A stretch of DNA of 64,000 nt from Ohtaekwangia sp036503775 (GTDB lineage: Bacteria > Bacteroidota > Bacteroidia > Cytophagales > Cyclobacteriaceae), in contig DASXWH010000120.1 of assembly GCA_036503775.1 (NCBI GenBank), forward strand, positions 39,348-103,347. The letters are read 5' to 3'. A program made the translations under genes and the position numbers. Below, one piece after another: positions 26,309-35,600 of this stretch. Positions within the stretch are counted from its first letter, which is position 1. Each line of letters begins with the position of its first letter. The notes beneath the pieces were generated by a model. The model did not search any database. It saw only the letters and a program-made list of their open reading frames with translations, and was not told the origin of the DNA.

Positions 26309-27508
26309 ATGTTTCAAAGGCTCACAATTCTGATCACATGCCTAAGTCTGTCTCTTTTTGCACAGGAAAAAAAAGAGGCCGAGAAGCTTTTTCAACAAGG
26401 TGAGGCCTCACTTCAGGCTGGCGATTTTCAGGAAGCACTTATTTATTACAATCAAAGTCTTTATCTCAATCCTGGTTTTAACGAAGCATATAAGTCACGG
26501 GCTTTGGTGAAGGAAAATCTGAAAGATATTAGCGGAGCACTGACAGACCTTAATATTTATCTGGAACGTATACCCGATGACCGTGAAGTTATTTTTTCTC
26601 GTGGGGCATTACAGTTCCAACTAAAAAGATACGAACAGGCAAAAGAAGATTTTTTAAATGTACTTAGTCTTCCCGAAGGTGAGACCAACACTGTTTATTA
26701 CAATCGATCGGCATCACCGGATGGCAGCCATCAGATCGTAACCTTGCAAGGGTCAATAAGACCACTGGTTTATAATTACCTCGGTATCATCGAAACCAAA
26801 CTCAATAATTTCAAGACAGCCATGGTGTGGCTGGATTCAGCTTTGCTGTATGAAAATAAGGTTGCCGATTACTATGTAAACCGGGGACTGGCAAAAGAAG
26901 GTGCTGGTGATTCTACTGCACGGAGTGATTACGAAAAAGCACTGACATTAAAACCGGATCACTCCATAGCATTAAACAATCTCGCGAATATTAAACGTAA
27001 AGCCGGTGATGCATCCGCTTCAGATGATCTTGACCTCGCCATAGAAAGTGATTCAAGTATGCTTTACCCCTATCTTGAAAGAGCATTGCAGCGTACTGAA
27101 GGTGGCTACTTTGAAGGTGCACTCGATGATTATACACAAGCCTTAAAGATCAATGACCGGGATCCGGATATCTGGCTTAACCGAGGTTTAGTTAAGGAGA
27201 AACTCAATGACCCAAAGGGAGCCTTTTCAGATTACACAAAAGCAATTGACCTGAAAGAGAACTTTGAAAAGGCATGGCTTAACCGCGGTAATGTTTTAAT
27301 TAAACTGGGGCGCTATAAAGATGCTGTTGAGGATTACACCGTGGCACTCACATTCGTCCCTGAATTTGGTCCCGCCTATTACAACCGCGCTATTGCCTAT
27401 AATAAACTCAAGGATTCAACTCACGCCTGTGAGGATCTTAAAAAAGCAGAAACACTCGGGCAAAAAGTCAGCGATAAAATCAGAAAGGAATTTTGTCCTA
27501 AAGACTAA
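26309..27508 (+). CDS. Secreted tetratricopeptide repeat protein
   Basis: This 399-residue protein has a signal peptide (MFQRLTILITCLSLSLFAQ) and about nine TPR units filling the rest, such as GDFQEALIYYNQSLYLNPGF near residue 38 and RYKDAVEDYTVALTFVPEFG near 345. It should lie in the periplasm and act as a scaffold. No enzymatic domain is seen. Confidence 0.9.
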   Translation: MFQRLTILITCLSLSLFAQEKKEAEKLFQQGEASLQAGDFQEALIYYNQSLYLNPGFNEAYKSRALVKENLKDISGALTDLNIYLERIPDDREVIFSRGALQFQLKRYEQAKEDFLNVLSLPEGETNTVYYNRSASPDGSHQIVTLQGSIRPLVYNYLGIIETKLNNFKTAMVWLDSALLYENKVADYYVNRGLAKEGAGDSTARSDYEKALTLKPDHSIALNNLANIKRKAGDASASDDLDLAIESDSSMLYPYLERALQRTEGGYFEGALDDYTQALKINDRDPDIWLNRGLVKEKLNDPKGAFSDYTKAIDLKENFEKAWLNRGNVLIKLGRYKDAVEDYTVALTFVPEFGPAYYNRAIAYNKLKDSTHACEDLKKAETLGQKVSDKIRKEFCPKD

Positions 27509-27533
27509 CTGAATTCAATCACCTCTCCTTGCA

Positions 27534-27552
27534 GTTAAAGCTTTTCTTTAAC
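27534..27552 (+). terminator. Weak terminator after the TPR gene
   Basis: GTTAAAG (27534-27540) pairs with CTTTAAC (27546-27552) around a 5-nt T-rich loop. The stem is short and AT-rich, and no T-run follows. Confidence 0.3.
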
Positions 27553-27840
27553 ACAATAACCTGTTCTCTGACTGCGTTCTGTTGAGTTCATATTGCAACA
27601 CTATCATCTGTGTTTGTAACAATGGATCTTTGTTGCACATACACATGTAAGATTTCATTCAGAAAACTTTCAACCCTCATTTCAAACGAATTCGGTAACA
27701 ACTTACTTTTTTCAACAAAAGTAAATTGAAAGATCATTACTGTAGATCATCGGTGACTCAGGTCAGTGATAGAAAAAAGTTTAAGCATTCCGTCATTCTT
27801 GATTGTTCTTTAAACCAAAACAAAAAAAGACATGTGCAGA
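27553..27840. other. Intergenic leader before the secreted esterase gene
   Basis: No gene is seen. A perfect 8-bp AT-rich hairpin lies at 27703-27724 (TTACTTTT/AAAAGTAA). The promoter of the downstream gene should be in here. The upstream ATG at 27832 gives only three extra residues before the preferred start at 27841. Confidence 0.4.
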
Positions 27841-30078
27841 ATGAAACGGTTTATTTTAATTTCTCTCCTTTTATGTCATGCAGGATTGACGCTTGCACAG
27901 ACACAAACTCCGAAAAGAACTCCTGAAGGAAGAGGTTACCTCGAATTTCTTCCTACTGGTTATTCAACTTCTTCTAATCTTCCCTGTATTATTTTTTTAC
28001 ATGGTTCAGGTGAACGAGGTGATGGCTCTCCTGCCGCGCTTGAAAAACTAAAAATACATGGCGTACCTAAATTTATTAATAACGGAGCCAACATGTGCTT
28101 CACAGTGAATGGAAAGACTGAATGTTTTGTGGTACTTTCTCCACAACAAACCACCAATCGCTGGGGATGGTCAGGTGATGTGATTCCGTTTATACAATTC
28201 GCCCTGGCCAATTATAAAATTGATCCGGATCGTATTTATGTTACCGGATTAAGCATGGGTGGCGATGGTTCTTGGGATACTTCCTACGATGCCAAAAATG
28301 ATCCTAACTATCTTGCTGCAATGGCTCCCGTATCCTGCAAAGGAGATTATAAAGGCGCCATGAACACGGCAGCAAAGAAAATTTCCGTTTGGGCATTTCA
28401 CGGTGATAAGGATACTACCGTTCCTGTTTCTGATGGACAGCGGCCAATCAATGGTATGAATGCCGTGGGTGCAAACCCTGCTCCTATTTTTACACTCGTT
28501 GCAGGAGGTACACATGGCGGCAGCACCTGGGATAAAGTATACTCACCTACTCACACCTATTATAGTCCCAATGTTTACGAATGGTTCCTCACGAAAAAGA
28601 GAGCCGGAACAAACGCTGCTCCGATAGCTTCAGCTGGTGCTGACAAACAAATAACACTCCCGGTAAATAGTGTTACACTAACAGGTTCAGGAAGTGATGC
28701 CGATGGACAGATCGTGAGTTACTCGTGGAAACAATCTGCCGGACCAAATACAGCTACATTATCAGGAACTACGAGCACTACACTGAACATCAGTAATTGC
28801 ATTGCCGGACAATATACATTTACCTTAACAGTAGTAGATAACTTAGGCAAATCAGCAACTGACGATGCTATTGTTACGGTTAAGACTACCAACCAGGCAC
28901 CAGTAGCCAATGCCGGATCTGACGTTCAGTTAACACTTCCCACCAATAGTGCAGTCATAAATGGTTCCGGTAATGATACCGATGGACAAATCGTGAGCTA
29001 TTCATGGAAGCAATCATCCGGTCCAAATTCAGCTACGCTTTCCGGATTAACTAATCCCACGCTTAATGTGAGCAACTGTGCTCAGGGACAGTATACATTT
29101 TCGCTTACCGTAACTGACAATTTAAATATGACAGCAACCGATGATGTTGTTGTTAACGTGGTCAGCAATGTTAACCAGGCACCAATTGTAAATGCCGGGT
29201 ATGATGTAAAGGGTACGCTCCCAACATTGACATATTCATTGAGTGCAACTGCCAGCGATCCGGACGGAACTATCGTATCATACGCATGGACGCAGGCCTG
29301 GGGGCCTCTGGCTGTCATCAACAATGCATCCAGCATAAGCCCTACCGTTGTAGTGCCGGGTGTTGGTACCTATACATTCCGGGTAACGGTCACGGATAAT
29401 AAGGGTTCCAAAACCTATGATGATGTAAAGGTTTTTGTTAACCTGGCATTGCCCGTTGCCAATGCAGGACCTGATAAGCAAATTACTTTACCTGGCAGCA
29501 CTACTACCTTAAATGGATCAGGAACAGATGCCGATGGAACAATCATCGGTTATTCATGGGTACAAACCAGTGGCCCTGCAGCGGTTCTCACCAATAGTAA
29601 TGCGGCTGTGGCAACTGTAAGTTCATTAACGACTTCAGGTCAATATATATTCATGCTTACGGTAACAGATAATCACAATCAGAAATCGATCGACTATGTG
29701 CAGGTAATGGTTTCAAAAGCCGTACAGGCGCAACAGTCTACGATGCGTGCTGCTGAGGAGTTCACCACAGTTCAATCCGAAACCACGGAGGAACCTGCTT
29801 CAACGTTTACAACCGCATTGAATCAAAATTATCCGAATCCGTTTGTAGGAACTACCACAATACCTTTTTCAATTTCCCGAGCCCAGCATGTAATACTAAA
29901 GGTGTTTGATTTTACTGGAACTGAAATTGCCACCCTGCTAAATGAGGATCTTTCTGCAGGTGAACATACGGTAAATTTTACACCTTCAGGAAATCAAAGT
30001 GCTACAGGCCTTTTCATTTTCAGGCTCTTTGCCGATAACCAGGTATTTATTATAAAGGGCTCTGCCCTGCAGTACTAG
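27841..30078 (+). CDS. T9SS-secreted esterase with PKD-like repeats
   Basis: The 745-residue protein has a signal peptide (MKRFILISLLLCHAGLTLAQ), an alpha/beta-hydrolase domain (about 25-255) with FLHGSGERGDG, the nucleophile elbow TGLSMGGDGSW (Ser at the G-L-S-M-G position) and WAFHGDKDTTVPV with the catalytic Asp. Four PKD-like Ig repeats (about 265-640) follow, each with a D-x-D-G-x-I-x-x-(Y)-x-W core. The end is a T9SS sorting domain starting NYPNPFVGTTTIPF (about 665-745). It should be exported by the Por system and act on ester bonds in external polymers such as acetylated polysaccharide. Substrate is unknown. Start at 27841 rather than 27832 puts the basic residues next to the hydrophobic core. 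Confidence 0.88.
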   Translation: MKRFILISLLLCHAGLTLAQTQTPKRTPEGRGYLEFLPTGYSTSSNLPCIIFLHGSGERGDGSPAALEKLKIHGVPKFINNGANMCFTVNGKTECFVVLSPQQTTNRWGWSGDVIPFIQFALANYKIDPDRIYVTGLSMGGDGSWDTSYDAKNDPNYLAAMAPVSCKGDYKGAMNTAAKKISVWAFHGDKDTTVPVSDGQRPINGMNAVGANPAPIFTLVAGGTHGGSTWDKVYSPTHTYYSPNVYEWFLTKKRAGTNAAPIASAGADKQITLPVNSVTLTGSGSDADGQIVSYSWKQSAGPNTATLSGTTSTTLNISNCIAGQYTFTLTVVDNLGKSATDDAIVTVKTTNQAPVANAGSDVQLTLPTNSAVINGSGNDTDGQIVSYSWKQSSGPNSATLSGLTNPTLNVSNCAQGQYTFSLTVTDNLNMTATDDVVVNVVSNVNQAPIVNAGYDVKGTLPTLTYSLSATASDPDGTIVSYAWTQAWGPLAVINNASSISPTVVVPGVGTYTFRVTVTDNKGSKTYDDVKVFVNLALPVANAGPDKQITLPGSTTTLNGSGTDADGTIIGYSWVQTSGPAAVLTNSNAAVATVSSLTTSGQYIFMLTVTDNHNQKSIDYVQVMVSKAVQAQQSTMRAAEEFTTVQSETTEEPASTFTTALNQNYPNPFVGTTTIPFSISRAQHVILKVFDFTGTEIATLLNEDLSAGEHTVNFTPSGNQSATGLFIFRLFADNQVFIIKGSALQY

Positions 30079-30103
30079 AAAATAATCAATAGAAGTATAA
30101 GTG

Positions 30104-30123
30104 AGGGTAGAGTAATCTACCCT
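30104..30123 (+). terminator. Terminator after the esterase gene
   Basis: AGGGTAGA (30104-30111) pairs with TCTACCCT (30116-30123) across a 4-nt loop and is followed on the plus strand by TTTACTTTTTAATTC. It also lies between two convergent genes and may partly stop the minus-strand transcript. Confidence 0.8.
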
Positions 30124-30131
30124 TTTACTTT

Positions 30132-32483
30132 TTAATTCTTTACAAATCGTTTACTTAAAATCCTTCCGTCAGGCTGCTGGATCTGAACGATGTAGAATCC
30201 GCTTACAAGGTCGCGGGTATTGATTGTATATGGAGATGAGTCACTCACGGGATTGAAATTCTTTTCCTGAAGCAATTTTCCTTGAAGGTCAACGATGTTG
30301 ATCGAAATAGCTTCTTTGGTATTTATCTTAAGGCTGATTTGAAGTTCGTCTTCCACCGGAACCGGATAAAGAGATATAATATCCTTTTCTTCGGATAACA
30401 AACCTGTAATGACCGGTTCTCCTGCATTTTCTTTCTGTTGAGCTTCAGCCAATGTAGGTTCTGAACCACGAACAACCTGGAATCGTATTGTTTTAGAAAC
30501 ACCAACAGGGCCCCATCCATAAAGCTTCATATAAGGAGAGGCGGTTAACGTATAATTTCCCGGTGTTGCTGACCAGAATGTATCTCCTGACGATGTTCCC
30601 TTCAGCGCATAAGGTGACACGTTATCGATACGTGCTGTTGTTCCGCCCCATACAAATTTGACACTCCTGACTGTACTGATATTTGTATTTGCTACAATAT
30701 TGATAGAATTAGTGCCAATCGAACTAAGATCAACAATCCCTCCGTCCTCCAGATCCATAAGTTTGACACCCGCTGCGTTTACAACATCAAAATCGGTGAT
30801 CGTAGCTGAGCTGATAATCGAAATCGTGGATGTCAAACTTCCCCTGACTGTGTTACTGGGATCAATAGCTTGCGCTGAAATCAAATGATCACCTTGTGCC
30901 AATACGGGTAGCACCCAATTGTTAATTCTGTAGGGAGCTGAGTTATCGGTGTTTACTTCATTATTGTCCAATACAAATTTCACACTACTGGTTTGACTTG
31001 TAGCATTGGCTTGTATGGTATAGTTGTTAATCTCCGGATCGGCAACATCGAGCACTACCCTATCCCGAAAGGTCGTAACCACCTGGTTGGTCTTGAAATT
31101 CAGTAATGTAAAATTATTCACCATGGCTCCTTCAACTACATATTTTACCGGAAGAAAATAAGCACCAAAGTACCGCGGGTCATTATTCTCAATGGTTATC
31201 TCATACTCGTATACACCCGGGGTTAAACCTGAAGCATCAAATACTACTTCAAGCTCTGTTGATTCATATTGACCAAGTGTTCCTGACAATGGGGTAATGG
31301 TCATATAGGAAGGAAGATTCCACGTATTTATAGTGAACTCGAGATTCTCAATACCTTCATTCCCCAGAATGAATGATTGAACAGAAGTCTGTCCGATGGA
31401 AATTGTATCAGACAATGATGTTTTATCCAATACAAGTTGTACAGGCGATTCGATACAATCTGCACTTACACTAACTTCCAGGACTGGATTAGCAGGGTCA
31501 TTTGAATGTATCCGAATCTGACCGGACCCCAAACCCGGAGTTGAAGGCCGGTATTGAAATAACAAAAAATATTCTTCTGATGTATTTAATGTGTCTGCCT
31601 GAACAAATTCATCGATGAAGATGTCTGGATTGGTGACATCAATATCCGTAATAATCAAAGGCGCACTTCCAACGTTTGCCACGTAAGTCCAGCTCGGCTG
31701 AGAATAACTACCAACATAGACTTCGCCAAAATGAACAGCCGTACTTCCGGTTATACGTGCCACTGGATTACCATTGTCAGTTACCTGTAATGTAATCGGG
31801 ATGTGCAACTCTGGATTTACAGGATCATTAGTGTATATAATGAAATCTTCTTCGTAGGTCCCTGTTGTCAGTGCACTTGCATCAATCGTTAATTCAATAG
31901 CACTACTTTCATTGGGCGATAGTATTGTGGGCAATGCTGTTGTACTGATAAAACCAGCAGCATAAAATGAAACTTCCAGGTCACCAGAACCGGCATTACT
32001 AACCGTTATCGTATGTTGAGATGTTTCGGCTGTCAGCAACGCAGTTTCCACTGCATTTGGTGTAGCGCTTATTGATCCTGCAAGCGGTGTTGTCTGTTGC
32101 GCTACATTCGATAAGGTTGAGAAGCTTCCGGGAAAATCTGTATACCGTATAGCAAAGTAATATACTGTGCCTGGTTTAAGTTCATCAATAGTATGAGTAT
32201 CCGTTTTACCATATTGTGCTGAAGCAGTTGTCTCCACTTTAGAGGCTAACTCAAAGTTCTGAGTGTTAATAGGGAATTGAGCGTACCGTAGATCGTAATC
32301 GACATAATCATTGTCATCAACACTTGTAGGCACTGTCCATGACAAAGTCACTGAATTTGATGAAGTTGTAATGGCTTTTAGATTCTGGATATTCCGGGTC
32401 TGGCCAGAAGACAGATAAAAATCAGTTAGTAAACAGAGAATAACAAAATAGGGTAAAATCCTAACCAACATTCCACGTTTCAT
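30132..32483 (-). CDS. T9SS-secreted multidomain protein, no peptidase domain
   Basis: The 783-residue protein has a signal peptide (about 1-27, with VILCLLTDFYLSSG), a fibronectin type III domain (about 30-130, with GTVYYFAIRYTDFPGSFSTL), several choice-of-anchor-D/ASPM-like beta domains (about 135-475, with N-D-P-x-N-P motifs), the C-terminal Ig-like module shared with the three genes upstream (about 490-690) and a T9SS sorting domain (about 700-783; ISLYPVPVEDELQISLKINT). It looks like the non-protease half of the neighbouring S8 proteins: its fibronectin domain aligns with the one directly after the S8 domain there. It probably has a binding role on the cell surface. Confidence 0.82.
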   Translation of the reverse strand: MKRGMLVRILPYFVILCLLTDFYLSSGQTRNIQNLKAITTSSNSVTLSWTVPTSVDDNDYVDYDLRYAQFPINTQNFELASKVETTASAQYGKTDTHTIDELKPGTVYYFAIRYTDFPGSFSTLSNVAQQTTPLAGSISATPNAVETALLTAETSQHTITVSNAGSGDLEVSFYAAGFISTTALPTILSPNESSAIELTIDASALTTGTYEEDFIIYTNDPVNPELHIPITLQVTDNGNPVARITGSTAVHFGEVYVGSYSQPSWTYVANVGSAPLIITDIDVTNPDIFIDEFVQADTLNTSEEYFLLFQYRPSTPGLGSGQIRIHSNDPANPVLEVSVSADCIESPVQLVLDKTSLSDTISIGQTSVQSFILGNEGIENLEFTINTWNLPSYMTITPLSGTLGQYESTELEVVFDASGLTPGVYEYEITIENNDPRYFGAYFLPVKYVVEGAMVNNFTLLNFKTNQVVTTFRDRVVLDVADPEINNYTIQANATSQTSSVKFVLDNNEVNTDNSAPYRINNWVLPVLAQGDHLISAQAIDPSNTVRGSLTSTISIISSATITDFDVVNAAGVKLMDLEDGGIVDLSSIGTNSINIVANTNISTVRSVKFVWGGTTARIDNVSPYALKGTSSGDTFWSATPGNYTLTASPYMKLYGWGPVGVSKTIRFQVVRGSEPTLAEAQQKENAGEPVITGLLSEEKDIISLYPVPVEDELQISLKINTKEAISINIVDLQGKLLQEKNFNPVSDSSPYTINTRDLVSGFYIVQIQQPDGRILSKRFVKN

Positions 32484-32588
32484 AGACTACTCACATTAAT
32501 TTTTATAGCTTCCTTCATTCCTGGGTGGATTTATGCTGAAAAAGCTATCCCGATTGAATAGAAAAAAGAAATGCCGGTAACTAAAAAG

Positions 32589-32618
32589 AAAAGGTGAGGT
32601 CTTTGGACCTCACCTTTT
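32589..32618 (-). terminator. Terminator after the 2646-residue S8 protein gene
   Basis: Perfect 13-bp arms at 32589-32601 and 32606-32618 around a TTTG loop. On the minus strand the stem is followed by CTTTTTAG. It separates the 2646-residue gene from the 783-residue gene. Confidence 0.88.
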
Positions 32619-32639
32619 CAAATCAATTCTATAGAAAGA

Positions 32640-35600
32640 TTACTCTTTCATAAACTTCCTCACAATTCGTTTACCATTGGCTTGTTGGATCTGAACCAGG
32701 TAAAATCCGCTTGGCAGGCCAAGCTGAACCGTGCTCACGGTATACTGACGGAAAGCATCTGCCATTCCTTCTTTTACGTGAATAGACTGTCCTTGAAGGT
32801 TCATAATATTTACCGCAATTTGTCCTTCAACTTTACCAGTAAGTGATATGTGAAGTTCGTCTTTTACCGGAACAGGATAAATTGACCAATCACTTTCACC
32901 GGTTTCTTCTACAAGAACTTCATCGCCTAACTCATTATTGATTGAACGGGCATTGGCAACTGTTGGTACTCCTCCATTGACAACCCTGAAGTTAACGGTC
33001 AGGGATTGACCAATTGGTCCCCACGCATAGTATTGCATATACGGTGTGGCTGTGACGGTATAATTACCAGGTGCTACTGCCCAGAATGTTTCGTTGCCAT
33101 TGGCAGTTCCCTTAATACCATATGGAGCACGATTATCAATACGCGCTGTAGGTCCGTTCAGAGAAAACTTAACGCTTCGCACAGTATTGATGCTGGTATT
33201 GGCGATGATATTGATCAGGTTGAAACCTGGCTGACTGATATCAATAACAGCACCTTCAACCAGGTCAATCCTTGCACCGTTCACATTTATAAGATCAAAA
33301 TCTGTAATCGCTGCAGAATTGATCATGTGAATGGTAGCTGATTTTACCTGACTGGCATCACCATTACCATTGCTCCTGGTGAATGCCTGCGCTGTCAGCG
33401 TGTGGTATCCGCCACTCAGTTTAGGCAACTCCCACGCGTTGATCGTGTATTGTCTGGAGTTATCGGTATTGATAGTATTACCATCAAGCGTGAATCTCAC
33501 ACTACCTACAACTGTTGGATCTGTATTCGCCTGAATGGTGTACTTATCCAGATCAGGATCGGCAATATCAAGGGTAACCGAATCTTCAAAGTTTGTAACT
33601 ACTGCACCCGTTTTGTAGGTGAGGCTAAAGCTTTGAACGCCATACGGTGTTACCGTCAATGTGAACGGTATGGAAGTTGAACCACCACGTGGATCTTCAG
33701 CAACCACCGTAACTTCATAGGTACCTGCATCACCAATTAAAGGACTTACCTTATGATTTGAGTATCCGTTTCCTGCACTTGTTAATGTCATGAATGCCGG
33801 TGCATTCAAAACACTGATGGTGACATCCGCATCGTCAGGATCAGCAGCCGTGAAAGCAAGATTAATTGAGCTTAATTCCCGTACTGTTGTGTCAGAAACT
33901 CCTGAAAGTACTGGTGGCAGATTTGGAATTACTACAAGCGTAACCGGAACAGCTACGTTTGGTGTCTCCGGATCATTGCTTGAAATATTCAGAATTTTGG
34001 TATAGGTACCTGGTTCAACATCTGTAGCATCAAATAATAGACTTATTGTAGTTGATCCGCCTGCTGGAACAGCACCTTCGTCCGGAGTTACCGTTAACCA
34101 TGGTGCCTGCGCTGGTCCATCCAGTATCACAAGATTGTCAACGTCCATTAGTGGCCCTTCTTCTTCCATGAGCGAATAGAGTACTACTTGCTCGATGTCG
34201 CCAGCGAATCCTGTTCCTGTAAATATCGGTGCGTCATTTACATAGATTGTAAATTCCAGCGTGCTTGCAACCTCGATTCTGAAATCAAAGTATCCATCCG
34301 GAAGTGTTCCAGGAATTTCCTGATAGAATGCAGTGCCTGTGCTGTCTTGTACCAATGTGCTCAGGCTACCATCCGCTGAAATCTGGAAACGTGTATTCAC
34401 AAAACCAGCGGTTGGAGACTGAGGTATGATCTGCCAGGTTACTCCGTTATCAAGGTCAAGCTTCATGCTGGCTGTCGAAATATCATCATCACCTAATGCT
34501 ACAGTGGGTGAGAATGCACGGGATTGTCCCAGGCCATCTGCCAAACCACTGAGATGCTGTGCTCCTTCTCCCGGATTGAACGTCTCTACAGTCCAGTTAC
34601 CAAACTGACCAGTCCATCCCTGCTGACCGCTAACGTCACCTGTAGCAAATTCCTCGAAGCCAGTACCATATAGTTCTGAACCGGCCATTTGCTTAACACC
34701 AGAAGTAATGGCATGCGTATCGAACAGATTAATGGACTGTGCAGAACGTGTTGTCCGCTTGTCTTTACTTTCAATCCTGGCAAGTTTAACTCCTGATGCA
34801 GATGGTATTGGTGCATCGGTAATCGAATAGGTCAATACACTTTCACCTGAATTGGAAATGGTCAGTGATTCTTCTGTCGTTAATCCATCCGGTAATTCCA
34901 CATAAACAGAATCAGGATCTACCGAGATCACTGCAGGTTCGCGTACCTGTAATGAAGCCACAATACCAACTAAAGGATCTTCAACGGCATTGCTGCTGAC
35001 AATAATGCCCGCCACATAAAATCCGGGATCAAGATCTTCCGCATCAAAGGTTGCGGCAATGTCAACACTCTCACCTACCGGAACGGTACCGGCAGCAGGT
35101 TCTACCGTCAGCCATGAACGTGCATCACCTAATACAACTACATCATCGATCTGTGCATACCAATCCCAGTCACCTGAATTGGGATCGTAATAATGCCAGC
35201 GCAGACGGAATGATGAAGCTGTACCTATATAAGAAGCCAGGGATACTGAAACAAATTCACCCGGAGTTCCACGGAAAGTACCATGATCCTCATTCCAGCT
35301 CAATACGGTGGTCCATGCTCCACCATCTACCTGAATATCCAGATCAAGGAAATCCAAGTTAGCATAGTTAGCATAGTTGGCATTGTACTGAACTGCGATG
35401 TTCTTATAGCCAGCAGTACTTATTGAAGGCGTCACCAGTACGGCATCAAATTCAGCCAGACCAAAAACATCACTGCTTACCGTGGCAGCTTCACCTGTGC
35501 CAGAATAATTTCCTTCGCCTGCATCGGCTGCGGTACTCCAGTTTACACCTTCTCCTTCAAGATCAGTGACACTCCAGCCAGCCGGAGGGAATGTTCCGCC

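Noticed and set aside
28621..29730. Repeated DNA in the PKD region considered as a CRISPR-like or mobile repeat
   Set aside because: The repeats are in frame, about 270 bp long and code for Ig-like domains, which explains them fully.
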